DNA of 64,000 nt from Diadema setosum. Lineage: Eukaryota > Echinodermata > Echinoidea > Diadematoida > Diadematidae. The notes beneath the pieces are model-generated. The model made no database searches. It was not told the origin of the DNA and saw nothing but the letters and a program-made list of their open reading frames with translations. Position 1 is the first letter of the stretch. The number at the start of each line of letters is the position of its first letter. This document shows positions 46,746 through 58,404 of the stretch, in pieces. Both the position numbers and the translations under genes were made by a program. The stretch is from the NCBI RefSeq assembly GCF_964275005.1, contig NC_092705.1, positions 8,234,641-8,298,640 of the forward strand, given 5' to 3'.

Positions 46746-48530
46746 AGCCGAAGTCCCAACATGTACCAAGAGTCTACATTGTCGCAGCATTGCAATTGAT
46801 CCTAATCAATCTGAAATCTCCCAGTCAATTGTAACTTTGCTATTGATTTTAAATCCATCTTACTACATGTATTGAATAACAAACACAATGAGAGTCTTTC
46901 CAACATTATAGGTTTAAAGTTTAGGAGGCTCCATTGGAATTGTGTTATACAATGTACGTACATGATTTTAAAGCTGAAAGTCTGCTCTTCCAGAATCTGC
47001 CCATAACTTAATATCCATGTCTGGCAACTGTTTTATGTTTTTGTGATGCAGAGTCACATACAGTATACGCTGTACAGTGGTGTAGGAAAGGAATTCTGTG
47101 AAGCCAGACACAGTCTCCACAGAATATATCCCCAACTACTGGAGACTGATCTTTCAGTCATTCCTTTAAAATGCTAAATAGTATTTGATTTAGACATTGG
47201 ATAATGCCTACAGTACTGATAGAGATAGTGGTTCATGGTACAACTGCTGCAGAATACCCCAGCAAATTGTGCATGCTATCCACAAATACTGTCTATAATA
47301 GTTTAAAAGGGTTTCCATATGTTTGTACACTGTACATCGCCACAGTCTAGAATGATTGCGACCACTACAGTGTATGCATATACATGTATGTGTGGGTTCT
47401 GATGCTGTATACAGTACTAGTTTTAATAGCTAAACAGAAGATTGTGGAAAGTCCAGGTTCTGCTGTACGGTGTATGTTGGGGTATGAACTGCATATTAAA
47501 GGGCATCTGTAGATGAACTTCTTTTCCCAGGTCATTGTTGAAGAAAATATATTGGGAAGCTTTGATATTGCCATCAGCTTTTGCAACGTCACTCAAAACA
47601 ATATTAAACTCATTCTTGACTCCGGCGTATGCTGCCTACAATGTACACAATCTGGAACTGAAGGTTGCCAGCTATAATATCCTTTGTACACAAATATTAC
47701 AGTATGAATTCATTGCTTCCTACACTTGTAACATCCGATTTGGTTCAAACTTATTTGCTAATTGGAAAGAAAATATTTGTAAATCATACTGTAGTTTGTA
47801 TGATTTTGGTGCAATTTTGTATTGTGGAATTACACCTACTTGTACACATGAATGCAAAAATAGATTAGCTCCAACCTTCATGCATCTACATGTACTCTTC
47901 TTCGGACTCGTGGAGAAGTTGTTGCTACCACTGTGCAACCCTGTAGAATATCTCAGACCTACATAATACCAAGTGTCACTGAAACTGGTGCGTCATCCCA
48001 CAGGGTTTTTTTTTTTTTTTTTTTTATTACACATGTACACACCTGACAAGCCTTTTCTCGGGCCTTTACATGCACACAACAAAAATCAAACATACAATGT
48101 ATTTGTACACTGATAGACAGACATGAATTTCCACACACAAAAAAGCTACAATTTGAATGTTTTATCCGAATAAGCCCAAATCTCTAATGTTTGGTATACA
48201 CTAGATTGCACGATTTGCAGCTCAAAAATGTTAAATCTCCCTGTGAATATTATGTGAGGGGGAAACCCCTCTTCCATGCCATCCCCTGCTTGGCTGTTTA
48301 CTCCCTGATATGACTGTACCTAAAGTACTACTATCTAACCTTGGCATCTCTGATATACAGTTGTAGAGTTGATTCACAAAAACTTTTTGTTTCAACCCAA
48401 ACTGTAAAAAGTCTGTTCAAATACTGACATTAAATGTACACTGTACAGTATGTATGTACAACTGTACTGTACATTGTAGTATTTTAGATGGCTTGATAAA
48501 TTTCTGGATACACTGGTACTTCCAATACCA
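46746..48530. other. Intronic/intergenic DNA
   Basis: Around 47510-47637 both strands are open. The minus strand gives a charged peptide (YAGVKNEFNIVLSDVAKADG) after an acceptor-like CATTGTAG, but there is no donor, so no exon is called. A T-run lies at 48007-48026. Confidence 0.3.
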
Positions 48531-48708
48531 GGGGGGCGTTTCATCAACGAGTTCGTCGGAGGTTTTCACCGACGAATTTGCTATCAGCCAATCAGACGCA
48601 AGGTTTTACACTGACAACTGTTAAAAGCTAATGAAATCCTTGGTCTGATTGGCTGATAGCAAATTTGTCGGTGAAATCTCCGACGAACTCGTTGATGAAA
48701 CGCCCCCC
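48531..48708. mobile_element. Small MITE with GGGGGGCGTTTCATCAACG termini
   Basis: Left arm GGGGGGCGTTTCATCAACGA and its inverted partner at 48689-48708 form about 70-bp near-perfect terminal inverted repeats, also including GACGAATTTGCTATCAGCCA. The loop is about 45 bp. No coding. Similar termini are widespread in marine animal genomes (from memory). Confidence 0.85.
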
Positions 48709-49364
48709 TGCAGGTATGACTTTGGAAGTATTCTTTACAGCACTTAAAAACCACTCGTAGCACATTTTCAGAATGTCATGCTGCATCAGTGATGGTGAGA
48801 AATGACCCACAATGCATGACCTTCACTAATCCTGCAATGACAAATAATGTGATATTAATACTAGTACAGTATGTCCGTAATTTGCATGATACAGTGCAGT
48901 GGTATTGGCTTGACGGCATTCTCAGCATACCCCAATCAACGTTTTGCCAGGCCATTGAGAACAGGAACTAAAATGACAAGTAAACAGAGGGGTACACTCT
49001 GGCCTTGCTACCTCCGAGAGGCATTTTATTACAATGCCTGCCACTATTTTCTAGTGGAAATGTTATACCTCTGGGCTCTGGCACTGTATCCGTCAAGTGG
49101 TTACTGGCTTCAACTGCCTGTGGTGGTTTGCAGAGCAAGTAACACACTGTCCTAAGAGGAGCTACAAATGTACATACACGGTGTGTATATATAGGGCCTA
49201 CAGGAATGCTCGGGCCACAGCAGTGTCAGAGGCAAAGTGCATCTCTACAAACAGACCTTACCGTGCTATCAAAAAAGTAGTGTCCATGACCAAATGTACC
49301 CAGGGCCCTGTTGAGTGTTGTACAATGTAATTGCATGCAAATTATACACAAAATAGTAATAAAT
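48709..49364. other. Intronic/intergenic DNA
   Basis: No feature other than GTAC words. Confidence 0.35.
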
Positions 49365-49367
49365 GTA

Positions 49368-49445
<78 letters not shown>

Positions 49446-49446
49446 T
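49365..49446. repeat. (TAA)n microsatellite
   Basis: More than 20 TAA units after a TAATGA lead-in. Confidence 0.97.
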
Positions 49447-49497
49447 ATCAAATGCTGATCCCCTCATTTGCAACTTTGTAGAAGCTGTACACACAGT

Positions 49498-49891
49498 TTA
49501 AAGGGACTGTACATTGTACTATTCTGGTTAAGGTGAGGATTTAGCGAGATATTCAGAAACCAGTCTATGAGATGTCAAAGAGCATGCAATTCTAAGGGGT
49601 ATCAAAAGTTTATTTCATGAAAATCGGTTTTGAAATGGCTGAGATATCCAAAAACAAGGTGAAACAAAGAATCTGATAAATGGCGTGGCCTGTCGCCTTT
49701 TATCATTATCATTTTTTTGGATATCTCGGCCATTTAAAAACCAATTTTCATCAAATAAACGTTGAATCATTCTTAAAATTACATGTACAGTGCATGTTCT
49801 TTCATATTTCATAAGAGGTTTCTCATTATCTCACTTAGGAATGTTCAAAACATGAATCCCCACCTCAGCAAGTACTGTACAGTCCCTTTAA
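49498..49891. mobile_element. R1 palindromic TTAA element, copy H
   Basis: Ends TTAAAGGGACTGTACATTG and GTACAGTCCCTTTAA. The arms align with R1. The centre is GGCGTGGCCTGTCGCC instead of GTGGGTCCCAC. It has acquired GTAC words at three places where other copies have none. Confidence 0.88.
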
Positions 49892-50688
49892 CAGTATTAC
49901 GTGTAAAGTATACATTTGTACATGTACAGTACAGTAGAGCGACCATGTAAAAAACAAAGAGCATCCTTGCCCCCTTGCTTCTACTGTAGATATACTGTAT
50001 TTACTATTGCGCTGTCACTAGAAATATGCGCTTTATCAGTTACTGTTTGATAAAAAAGTAAATGTTCATCAGTACATTTCACTTGTTACATGTACAATTG
50101 TACATACAAATGTGTGCATGAAAATTCATTTTAAACCCGAAACAAAGTTCTGGTACGCCTGCAAAAGTTGTCAAATTTTGCTCCAAAATGTGAACGTATG
50201 CCTAGGAAATGTGCGGAATTACGCTGTAATAACAAGATATTCGATGGGTAACGATGAAAATGGGAAATATTAACCAAAAACGTTCAGTCTCAGAACTTAC
50301 CCGAATGGGGTCAGTCTAGACTCGGACTCGGGGATAACTCGGCCTCGCTTTGCTTAACGGCGGGATGAGTTGTATTGGTTGTCCCTCTGGATTGTACAGT
50401 GTGGTGTACGGAGTGTACTATGCATATGGGAGCGGCCTGTATTAACTACATTGTAGCGTTCTGGCTACTCGCAGTAATGGTCCGAGTTGTTACAACGTGC
50501 CCATCAAAAACCTCTTTGGCGCGCATTCAAAATTAGTGTGCGCCTCTCAAGCACCTCTAAAAACAATCAAAGACGCTTGATAAACAACAACAAAAACTTC
50601 AAAGACCGCGCGTATCAGCAACTGAGGTGATGTGCGTATACTAGTAGGCTTGAGGACCGCGCGCTGTCCATTTGTTTTGTACAGGATT
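49892..50688. other. Intronic/intergenic DNA
   Basis: CpG-richer from about 50500 (GACCGCGCG near 50606 and 50656). No gene recognised. Confidence 0.35.
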
Positions 50689-50992
50689 AACACGCACTTT
50701 CCTGTCTGCTCAGTAAGGCCTTGTTTGGTACCCGTAGTATTATAGAGTACTGATGAACATGGCGATCACGAACTGTGTGTAAATTGTCTGAAATAGGGTC
50801 AAGTTTTCCCTGAGACCGAGTTAGTCTGGAGCCTTCTGGAATAAAAGTCGGTCTACCGACTTTTATTATTTTTCTCAAAATACTCCAAAACGACTCATCA
50901 TTCTGGCAAACCGCGTCAGCCAGGTAAGTTTCTTTGTAGACTCTTTCGATATATTGCAAGCAAATATGAAATGGTGCCAGACGGGTTCTCAA
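50689..50992 (-). other. Coding-like minus frame, unrecognised
   Basis: An open frame of about 101 codons (no ATG near its start) has a strikingly protein-like composition (ERVYKETYLADAVCQNDESF, SILRKIIKVGRPTF). The spacing of FWSILRKI is reminiscent of linker regions in non-LTR ORF2 proteins, but I cannot place it. On the plus strand the same DNA has a perfect donor GCCAG|GTAAGT at 50920/50921, so it could instead be a non-coding first exon in the other direction. Confidence 0.25.
50840..50867. repeat. Perfect 13-bp hairpin
   Basis: AATAAAAGTCGGT and ACCGACTTTTATT separated by only CT. No element ends or T-run link it to a known terminator type. Confidence 0.9.
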
Positions 50993-52104
50993 GCCCTTAC
51001 CAGAACTTTGTTTTCACTTTAACCATGAGCAGAATGTGAGATTGTTATCACCGGCTACATGCGTATGGCTCCAGCATGAATATACAATTGTACATGTACA
51101 GTGTACAGGTACATTGTAGCATGTTATTGTACAGCTGTACAATGTGTATAGTACAGCAGCATTTATTATGCACATCATGTGTTTTGTACGTGTAAGCAGT
51201 ACTTTTAGCATTTCTGTTAAAGTTTGGTGTACATTGTATTACATTGCCACTTCTACAATTGTACACACCATTTATGTACATTGTACATTTGTACGGTAAT
51301 GCAACAGGTGACTTATTGACTGATAAGTAAAATGCAGCCTTTGACTTGTTGAATGAAGGGTTAGGCTGATAAAATCCAAGTGAGAGAAAAAAAAAATGAA
51401 AGCTAGATGCATGATGGTAAGACTTGAACTTGAAATGCAGCGATCATTGTAATGGCATGGCAACCTTTTTATCGTATTTTGTGAGTTGGGGGAGGGATGT
51501 GACATAAAACTCTGTATTCATTCCCTTCCCCTTTCAGAAATCATTGGCGAACTATACTATAAAGCCGTTCACTGCTCAGTGATATGTCTCAATGTCTGCA
51601 AAGTGCATCATCTACACAATCTGTAGTCAACAGCATCCACCATCTCAGCTCACCCAATATTGTGCATACAGTGAGCCTTTCATCTGTATTGAGATGTGTG
51701 TCTATTTCTTATTCATTTAAGGTGTTCCTGACACTTCCGTATCTCTTGTCTTTATATTTTGTGTGTTATACACTGGTTACACAATTAGATAATTGCAAAA
51801 AATGAGAGTGCAAAGCTTCATGGGAGAAAACAATATAGAAGATATGACAGAAATTTACTAAATTCAGATACCTTGTAGATAATTTTTATTAAAGTACAAT
51901 GTAATTGTCTATTTTATGCAAGTTGTTACATCATTGTGTTTAAACAGTGTACGTACATGTAAGTGGCATTTTCGGCTTTAAATGTCACAGCATTGTAAAT
52001 TTTACAGTGATATGGATGTACGGTTTTGTACGTACAGTACAGAACATTTAAGAAACACTTAACGATAATGTGAGGAAACTTGTAATATAGCAACAGAAAG
52101 GAAT
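50993..52104. other. Intronic/intergenic DNA
   Basis: Dense GTAC words (51070-51290). No gene recognised. Confidence 0.35.
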
Positions 52105-52539
52105 TTAAAGGTGCATAGTCCCGGTAGTGTAGAGTGCGCTGTTGATGATACTGCCGATCACCGTTAGGATTGATACGAAGATTACCGAAATTGAGCTGTC
52201 ATCAAGAGTAAAGTGCGTAGGTGCTGCTGAGTAACGTTGCCTTTGTTGTCTTCTCTGCGCATCGCGCAGTCTGGTGTAGTAATGCCAGGGTGCGTGCATA
52301 TGTGCTTGTTACTATGACATCACAAAAGAAGTTTGCTAAAGCTGTCATCCCCCTCGGCCGAATCATGAGCCGAACTGTGATCCGACCACTGACTACAGTG
52401 AATCGGACTTCTTCGGACTCGGGAAAGTGGGCCAAAGCGTAAGCGCTAAAGAGGAGTCAGTAGCATAGGTCTCTATAGGAAACTTGCGCCATGCGCCCAC
52501 GTACGCATTTGATTAAAACACCGGGACCATGCACCTTAA
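52105..52539. mobile_element. TTAA MITE with AGGTGCATAGTCCCGGT termini
   Basis: Starts TTAAAGGTGCATAGTCCCGG and ends ACCGGGACCATGCACCTTAA, so it has about 18-bp inverted ends with TTAA outside. The interior is GC-richer and non-coding. The TTAAAGG start is shared with R1 and R2. Confidence 0.88.
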
Positions 52540-53069
52540 GACAGCTGTACATTTGCAAGGGGTACATGTGAGTAGGTACTGCATGATCACAGGTACAACA
52601 TTACAAAGTAGGCAGAGGGAGCATGCACACACCAATTTTGTTCACTAGACTGTACAGAGACTGCCAATATGTTTTGATTTGTTTTATTATAATACAGTGT
52701 ACAACGTACATTGTACATGTAGTTGTTGCTGCTACAGTGTAATATCACTCACTCATTCATTCTTTCATTCATTCTTTCGTTCTTTCATATTTATGACTGG
52801 ACTCTGAAAATGTTTTCCCATTTGAACTCATAATACTTTTCAAATGACCACGTACTAAAGTACACTGTATTATAATACAGTTACCTGTACTGTACGTGTA
52901 ACATACAGTGTACTTGTACATTGTCTTAACAAAGTGAGTGCTACACACTGGATGATACACACGTACATACACATACCCCTATGTACATTGTACATAATGT
53001 ACAAACTTTGTACAAACTTTACAATGTACAATACATGTACATCACAATGTGCAGGGGTCGCACTTACTG
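52540..53069. other. GTAC-dense spacer
   Basis: This is the densest GTAC stretch, with TTCATTC units near 52750-52790. No gene. Confidence 0.5.
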
Positions 53070-53335
53070 TAAAGGAGACCTCCGGATGATTTTCAAATTT
53101 TTACATTTGAACATATATATAAATTAGTTATACTGGGTACAGAGTTTCAGGATTTATAATGATTGGGATGAAAAATAAGAATGTTTTCGAAGTTTATAAC
53201 AAATTGCAATGAACAAGGATGATGACATGGCAGCCTCACCATAAGAATGCATGAGATGTGGCTCAAGGAAGCAGCACAAAAGAAGAAGGCATGCATATTT
53301 AGATTACACACAGGTGAGCTTGCAAGCATGCGGTA
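53070..53335 (+). mobile_element. R2 element, partial copy a
   Basis: Begins TAAAGGAGACCTCCGGATGATTTTC. Its segment 53141-53335 is an exact inverted copy of 55709-55903 (195 bp). Open frames in this part are identical in both copies only because the DNA is. Confidence 0.8.
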
Positions 53336-53936
53336 CCGTACACTGTACATCACTGGCACCATTGTAGAATTCTTGTTTAGAAAATGCAGTGCTGATAGTG
53401 GTACACTGTATATGATTCAGCAACACGCAAGAGACTACATGTACTTGTAGCCACGTACAGTACACGATATACGCTTCTGCACAAATTTGAGCAACTGGCA
53501 CAATGTTTGGCATGAGCTCTACGTCGAAGTACAACCTACAGTAGGTGAAATCACTTTGTCAACCAGCATTAACCCCTGCACCAATCCTGATCACATCCCC
53601 CCCCCCCCCCTTATGATGAAGTGCAAACAGACAATTTGACATTGACATTTGACTTCAGACATACAATGTACAAACTTACATGTACACGGAAATGTACTTG
53701 TACGTACAAGTACTGAGCTTTGGATGTAAACTTTAAATTCAAACTGCTCTGTCAAACTGTATCCGTTACATATGAATGTATACAGCTGTCCATGAAATCA
53801 TCACAGCAGTCTGCAAGCTCAAATGTCAGAATATGAAAAAGAAATAAGTTTGCAAATACACTGATGTACAGCATATCTTTTCTGGCACAGTTGATACATG
53901 TACATGTACAGTAGCCACACCAAGTGTGTTCAAAAT
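53336..53936. other. GTAC-rich spacer
   Basis: A C-run at 53598-53610. No gene. Confidence 0.4.
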
Positions 53937-53951
53937 CCCCCCCCCCCCCCC

Positions 53952-53982
<31 letters not shown>
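53937..53982. repeat. Poly-C then poly-A
   Basis: About 15 C followed by about 30 A. Confidence 0.95.
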
Positions 53983-53985
<3 letters not shown>

Positions 53986-55274
53986 CAAGTACAGAAAATA
54001 TGTATGTGTAACATCTTTGGAGGCCTATGTGTATAAAGGATCTTTACAAGATCACAACAGTAATAAGCTCATGATTATTACATGGTACTAATTGTACATG
54101 GCCTGGTCGCAGTTCATCATAAATGTTTAACTGCCAGTGACCTTCTCTAAAAAGTATGTCAACTTTGCTCTCACGACATGCAATTACACTACTGTAGGAC
54201 ATCATAATTTGTACATGTACACCCTGTACACATGTCCTTGTTAGTTGATCTTACAGTGTACATGTCAGAGAAGTTTCATCAATACATACGTACATGTACC
54301 TCACATCATTGCTCTTAAATTGCCACAACAAAACAATGATTACAACCTATGGAGACATTAGTGTGGTTGTAAGCAGAAGGAGGTTGAAAAGGTTGAGAAA
54401 TTCCTGCACAAAGTCACACATCCCACATTCTGTCTTCTATTTGTATGCCTACACTTTAGATTTGCAAAATATCTCTTACATGTACCATAGAGTAGCCTGA
54501 CAGTGGTAAAAATGTTTATTCTGGAATGTAAACATAAAAAACAAATAAAAAACAGACTGACTGAATGACATGCTTCCAATGGAATTTTGTAGAAGAAAGC
54601 AAAGTTACATTGTATTTGCCATACATATTGTTTCAGCAGAAGTAGAAGAGAGGGGGAATAAAGCACACCTGAATATTCAATAGAAATTTAGAGATATTTT
54701 TTCACTTGTACAGTATGTACATATGTATTGAAGTTGAATAAATATTGGCAACATCTGGACTGCGCACTCTGGTATATCATTTTCAGTGATACATCGTAAC
54801 TCTCACCTCTGTCAAGATGTCACTTCACTATCAGCACCCCACCCCCCCCCCCCCATCATGTACAAACAAACTGTATTTACATGTAATATGCACTGTAGTT
54901 TAAACTGCTATTAAAAAGAGAGCACTGTTTAAAAATCATTCTCCCATGAAGTGCAATATTTGTATGCAAAGCTCTACAGTCACTGTTGTAGCCTGATGGA
55001 GTACAGGGCAAATAAAAATTGGGTTGGGCAAATACTATACAGTGTGAAAAGTATTAAACAAAATGAGCTTACAGCTGGCCTGACAAGGCCAAGTTAATAT
55101 GGTGTACAGTGTACATGTACAATGTACAATTGTACAGTAGATCTCGACTATTACATTGTTTACATGTGTACTTCAAATGTGTTTTACATCATATTCTATG
55201 AAAGGATGACTTGATATCATTTACAGTGTATGTATTAGACATCTTTTGATGACCATCAAGCTGTGCTACAACTT
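53983..55274. other. GTAC-rich DNA, nothing else recognised
   Basis: A C-run at 54839-54854. No gene recognised. Confidence 0.4.
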
Positions 55275-55328
55275 GTAATTCCAATCACACACATAATTCC
55301 AATCCACACGTAATTCCAATCACACACA
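55275..55328. repeat. Short tandem repeat of TAATTCCAATCACACAC
   Basis: Three units of about 17-22 bp. Confidence 0.85.
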
Positions 55329-55329
55329 T

Positions 55330-55496
55330 CAGGGTTCGAATTGGCGATGGTCCGCTGGCCATTGGCCACCCAAAATCACGTCGGACTAGCTAAAAGTCAT
55401 AAAATTCTGAAGTTGCTAGTCCGTCTGGCTAGCCAAAATATTGCTTCAGTGTTAAAATTGATTCTAAGTAGTCCGCCTGGCTAATTAAAAAAAAAG
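55330..55496. repeat. Iterated GGCTAGCC/CTAGTCCG block
   Basis: Words such as GGCCATTGGCCACC, GTCGGACTAGCT, CTAGTCCGTCTGGCTAG and GTCCGCCTGGCTA recur. A similar GGCCxxxGGCCACC core lies at 60685-60706. Probably a decayed repeat family. Confidence 0.4.
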
Positions 55497-55903
55497 TTAA
55501 AGGGGCATTCCGGATGATTTTCATAATTTCACATCATGTAGTACATAAATCAACAGCTTCATGTATAGATTTGTAGAATATATTGTGGTTCTTGAGCAGA
55601 GAAACAGTACTTTCAAAAACCTTAAACAAATTACCTGTACACTGAACAAAGATGATGACATAGGAGCCTCATATATCTCAGAAATGTAGCAGTGTCATTC
55701 CATTACAATACCGCATGCTTGCAAGCTCACCTGTGTGTAATCTAAATATGCATGCCTTCTTCTTTTGTGCTGCTTCCTTGAGCCACATCTCATGCATTCT
55801 TATGGTGAGGCTGCCATGTCATCATCCTTGTTCATTGCAATTTGTTATAAACTTCGAAAACATTCTTATTTTTCATCCCAATCATTATAAATCCTGAAAC
55901 TCT
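55497..55903. mobile_element. R2 fold-back element, copy b
   Basis: Begins TTAAAGGGGCATTCCGGATG. The two halves are imperfect inverted copies of each other (for example AAAGATGATGACATAGGAGCC on the left and its counterpart GGCTGCCATGTCATCATCCTT on the right). 55709-55903 is identical, inverted, to 53141-53335. Non-coding. Confidence 0.82.
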
Positions 55904-56079
55904 TGTAGAGCTTACTACCATAATTACAATACATTGTAAATGGTCATTGTAAAACTCAGTCAATATTGGCTTTATACTTGTGTACTGTGGCTGCCAGTGC
56001 CTGTCAAGTAAACTTTTACTTGTGATACAGCTGTAGTTGTGATAGTTCATAAAGAAGAAGGGTGCACGTCACAAGACCG
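55904..56079. other. Spacer
   Basis: No feature recognised. Confidence 0.35.
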
Positions 56080-56350
56080 AAACCCACGAGTCATAAAGCC
56101 CACAAGTCATTCAGCTCACAAGTCATACAGCCCATGAGTTCGACACTATTAAAGCCAACAAGGTCCACGAGACCGACACATTATGCGCCGTGTTGTATCT
56201 GTCGAACTCGTGGGCTGTTTTTACCTAGTGTCAAACTCATGGATGGGCTTTATTTGCCTATGTAGTGTCGAACTCATGGGCTGTATGACTCATGAACCTG
56301 TTTTCAATGTCGAACTCGTGGGCTGTACACTGGTGTATGACTCGTGGGTG
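56080..56350. repeat. Iterated-word block: CTCGTGGGCTGT in both orientations
   Basis: Left part: inverted words (CCCACGAGTC, AGCCCACAAGTC, AGCCCATGAGTTCGACAC). Right part: forward words (GTGTCGAACTCATGGGCTG, GTCGAACTCGTGGGCTGT). In all, about ten words at irregular spacing, able to fold back. Non-coding. Confidence 0.75.
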
Positions 56351-56410
56351 TGGGTCTAGTGGGATGACCCCAAGAAGAAGGGGGAAAACACAAAACATGT
56401 TCATTCATAG

Positions 56411-56868
56411 TACAGTTCGACCTCAATTATCCGGCCATGTCGGGACCGGCGATCATCCGGATAAGCGAATTGGCCAGATATGGGAGACATGTTAATGTAT
56501 ACAGCTGCCGTCCAAGCTGCCGTCCCAGTGCACTGGCAGCTACATGTACAGTACATACATGTAGGCAGGGAGTGTACCCTGCAACGGTGGTGTAATCTAT
56601 GCTAGCCTGTGCAAAATTGTAGTCCCTTCTTCACAAAAATAAGGTATATCTTTATGTTAAAATCATACTTTTTGTACATGTTTTACCTCATTAGATATTG
56701 AGAAACCTATCATGCACATCTTATGAAATTAGTGAAATAGATCTATGAAAGTCACTGTTTTTTTCTCAATTTTTGGATGAAAAAAAAAAGTCCTTCACTG
56801 TGTGAAACACGTCCAGATAATAGAGATTTCCGGATAAAAGGAGGCCGGATAATCAGGGTCGAACTGTA
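56411..56868. mobile_element. pogo/Tigger-like MITE
   Basis: TA duplications (56411-56412, 56867-56868) flank CAGTTCGACCTCAATTATCC and its inverted partner GGATAATCAGGGTCGAACTG. Sub-terminal TCCGGATAA words follow. Terminal CAGT and TATCCGG are typical of the pogo branch of Tc1/mariner elements. There is no transposase. Confidence 0.85.
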
Positions 56869-57956
56869 CTGTACATACACATATAATGTATCATATTTTG
56901 GAGTAGGTAACCTTTGGAACTGTGAAAGTACAGAGTGTACTTGTGAAAATTATTCAGTCAAGAAACTTGACACGCCCAATGATGTGGACATACAATTTAC
57001 TGCTTTTAATATCTTTAGAACAATCTTCAGAATGCACACTTTGCATGCTTAGTACAGTATGACAACAACTGATCTGTCAGTTGACTGCATAAAGTACAGT
57101 ATGTTGGATGCATGAAGTACATGTACATACATAAAGTAATTCAAGTGACAGGGATGGCATGAATCTTTAATCGGTACCATTTGATTTGCACACTACACTG
57201 TACAGTAGGTACATTGCAATTCAGTTAGGTCGTACAAGATGTAGGGTGCACCTTCTCAGCGAATCATCAAATGATCTCAGAGTTTCAAAAGTTCAAACCA
57301 TTTGTGTATTTCAGTGTACATTTGTACACTATATTTAAAATCATTGCTTCTCTGGGAGATCCTGGTATTACTTGTTTGAGCCTCAAGATTAACTTTTCCA
57401 AAGATGCACATACAATGTACAATACAATGTAGTGTTTTAAACTTCTGAAGAGCCTTGCACCGGATGTGACTGAACACACAATATCTATGCACTTGTAACT
57501 TGCCTACATTGTATGAGATGCAGTCTATAAAGTCTTTGCAATTTTCCAATTGACAATTTTGAATAGTGCTCAGTCTTTATTAGTCATTCCATAGGGCACA
57601 TACAGTGTAATGCCTTCAGGTGTAGAATCTTGCCATAATGAGTTGGGTTGTTTTTAATGTAATTGGCTTTCCCCTGAATCCATTAGATGTCAACATTTTG
57701 TTGTTTTTGTTTCAAGAAACACATCATTTACACTGCTCCATGCTGTAGAATCAAACTACATTGTATTATTCACAATGCAAATTGCCCAGTGTACTGTAGT
57801 AGCTGAATGAAATACCATCCGCAGGTTAACATGCTAGTTCCATCTCACTCCTTCACAAAATGATATCCTACAGGGAATGATTCTGTGCAACAGAGGTTTT
57901 TACCCCAACCATTCTCAGTCACCATTGCAGTATCAGTGGATGCTGCCCTTTGCCAA
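56869..57956. other. GTAC-rich DNA, nothing else recognised
   Basis: Short open frames only, no recognisable protein. Confidence 0.4.
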
Positions 57957-58404
57957 TAAGCCAGTTCGGAGTTCCACTTTGCGCATGAGCAGAAACAAGG
58001 TCATTCGGACCAACAGGCATGTTGGTTTTTAAATTTACTGGGATAAGCATCTGTCATGTAATGATTATTCATGTAATCCTCATAAATGCCGCTTGCCAGC
58101 ACATCTACCTGTCAGCAAAAGTGGTATTTGGCAATATCAATAGAAAGAGATTGTCAATACATCCAATGCAAAATAATGAAATATATATGGATGCTTTCTC
58201 AAGTGTGAATTGACAGATCATTCTGCTCATCTGGTCTACGCAAGTTTATTCTTTGTTTGAACGGGATTGATGAATCCCATAAATTGTTACGTAAAGCTTA
58301 TGCATTATGTCGCTCTGAAAACGAGTGAAGTGCCCCTAACCAACTGAGAAAAAAGAAGGATCATTCGTACCAATGTGCCCATGAGCTAACTCCGAACTGG
58401 CTTA
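57957..58404. mobile_element. R5 TA-flanked MITE, copy b
   Basis: The best preserved copy. TAAGCCAGTTCGGAGTTCC on the left and ACTCCGAACTGGCTTA on the right are near-perfect inverted ends. It aligns with 6559-7005 over its full length. Confidence 0.88.

Noticed and set aside
47535..47966. 143-codon plus-strand frame
   Set aside because: No recognisable domain, and codon choice looks random. The most coding-like part is open on both strands.
50916..50935. U1 snRNA-like ACTTACCTGGC on the minus strand
   Set aside because: The remainder does not match U1; it is simply the complement of a good splice donor.
53147..55897. Two identical 60-residue predicted peptides (conserved gene pair?)
   Set aside because: Identity is due to the 195-bp inverted repeat, which is part of a non-coding fold-back element.
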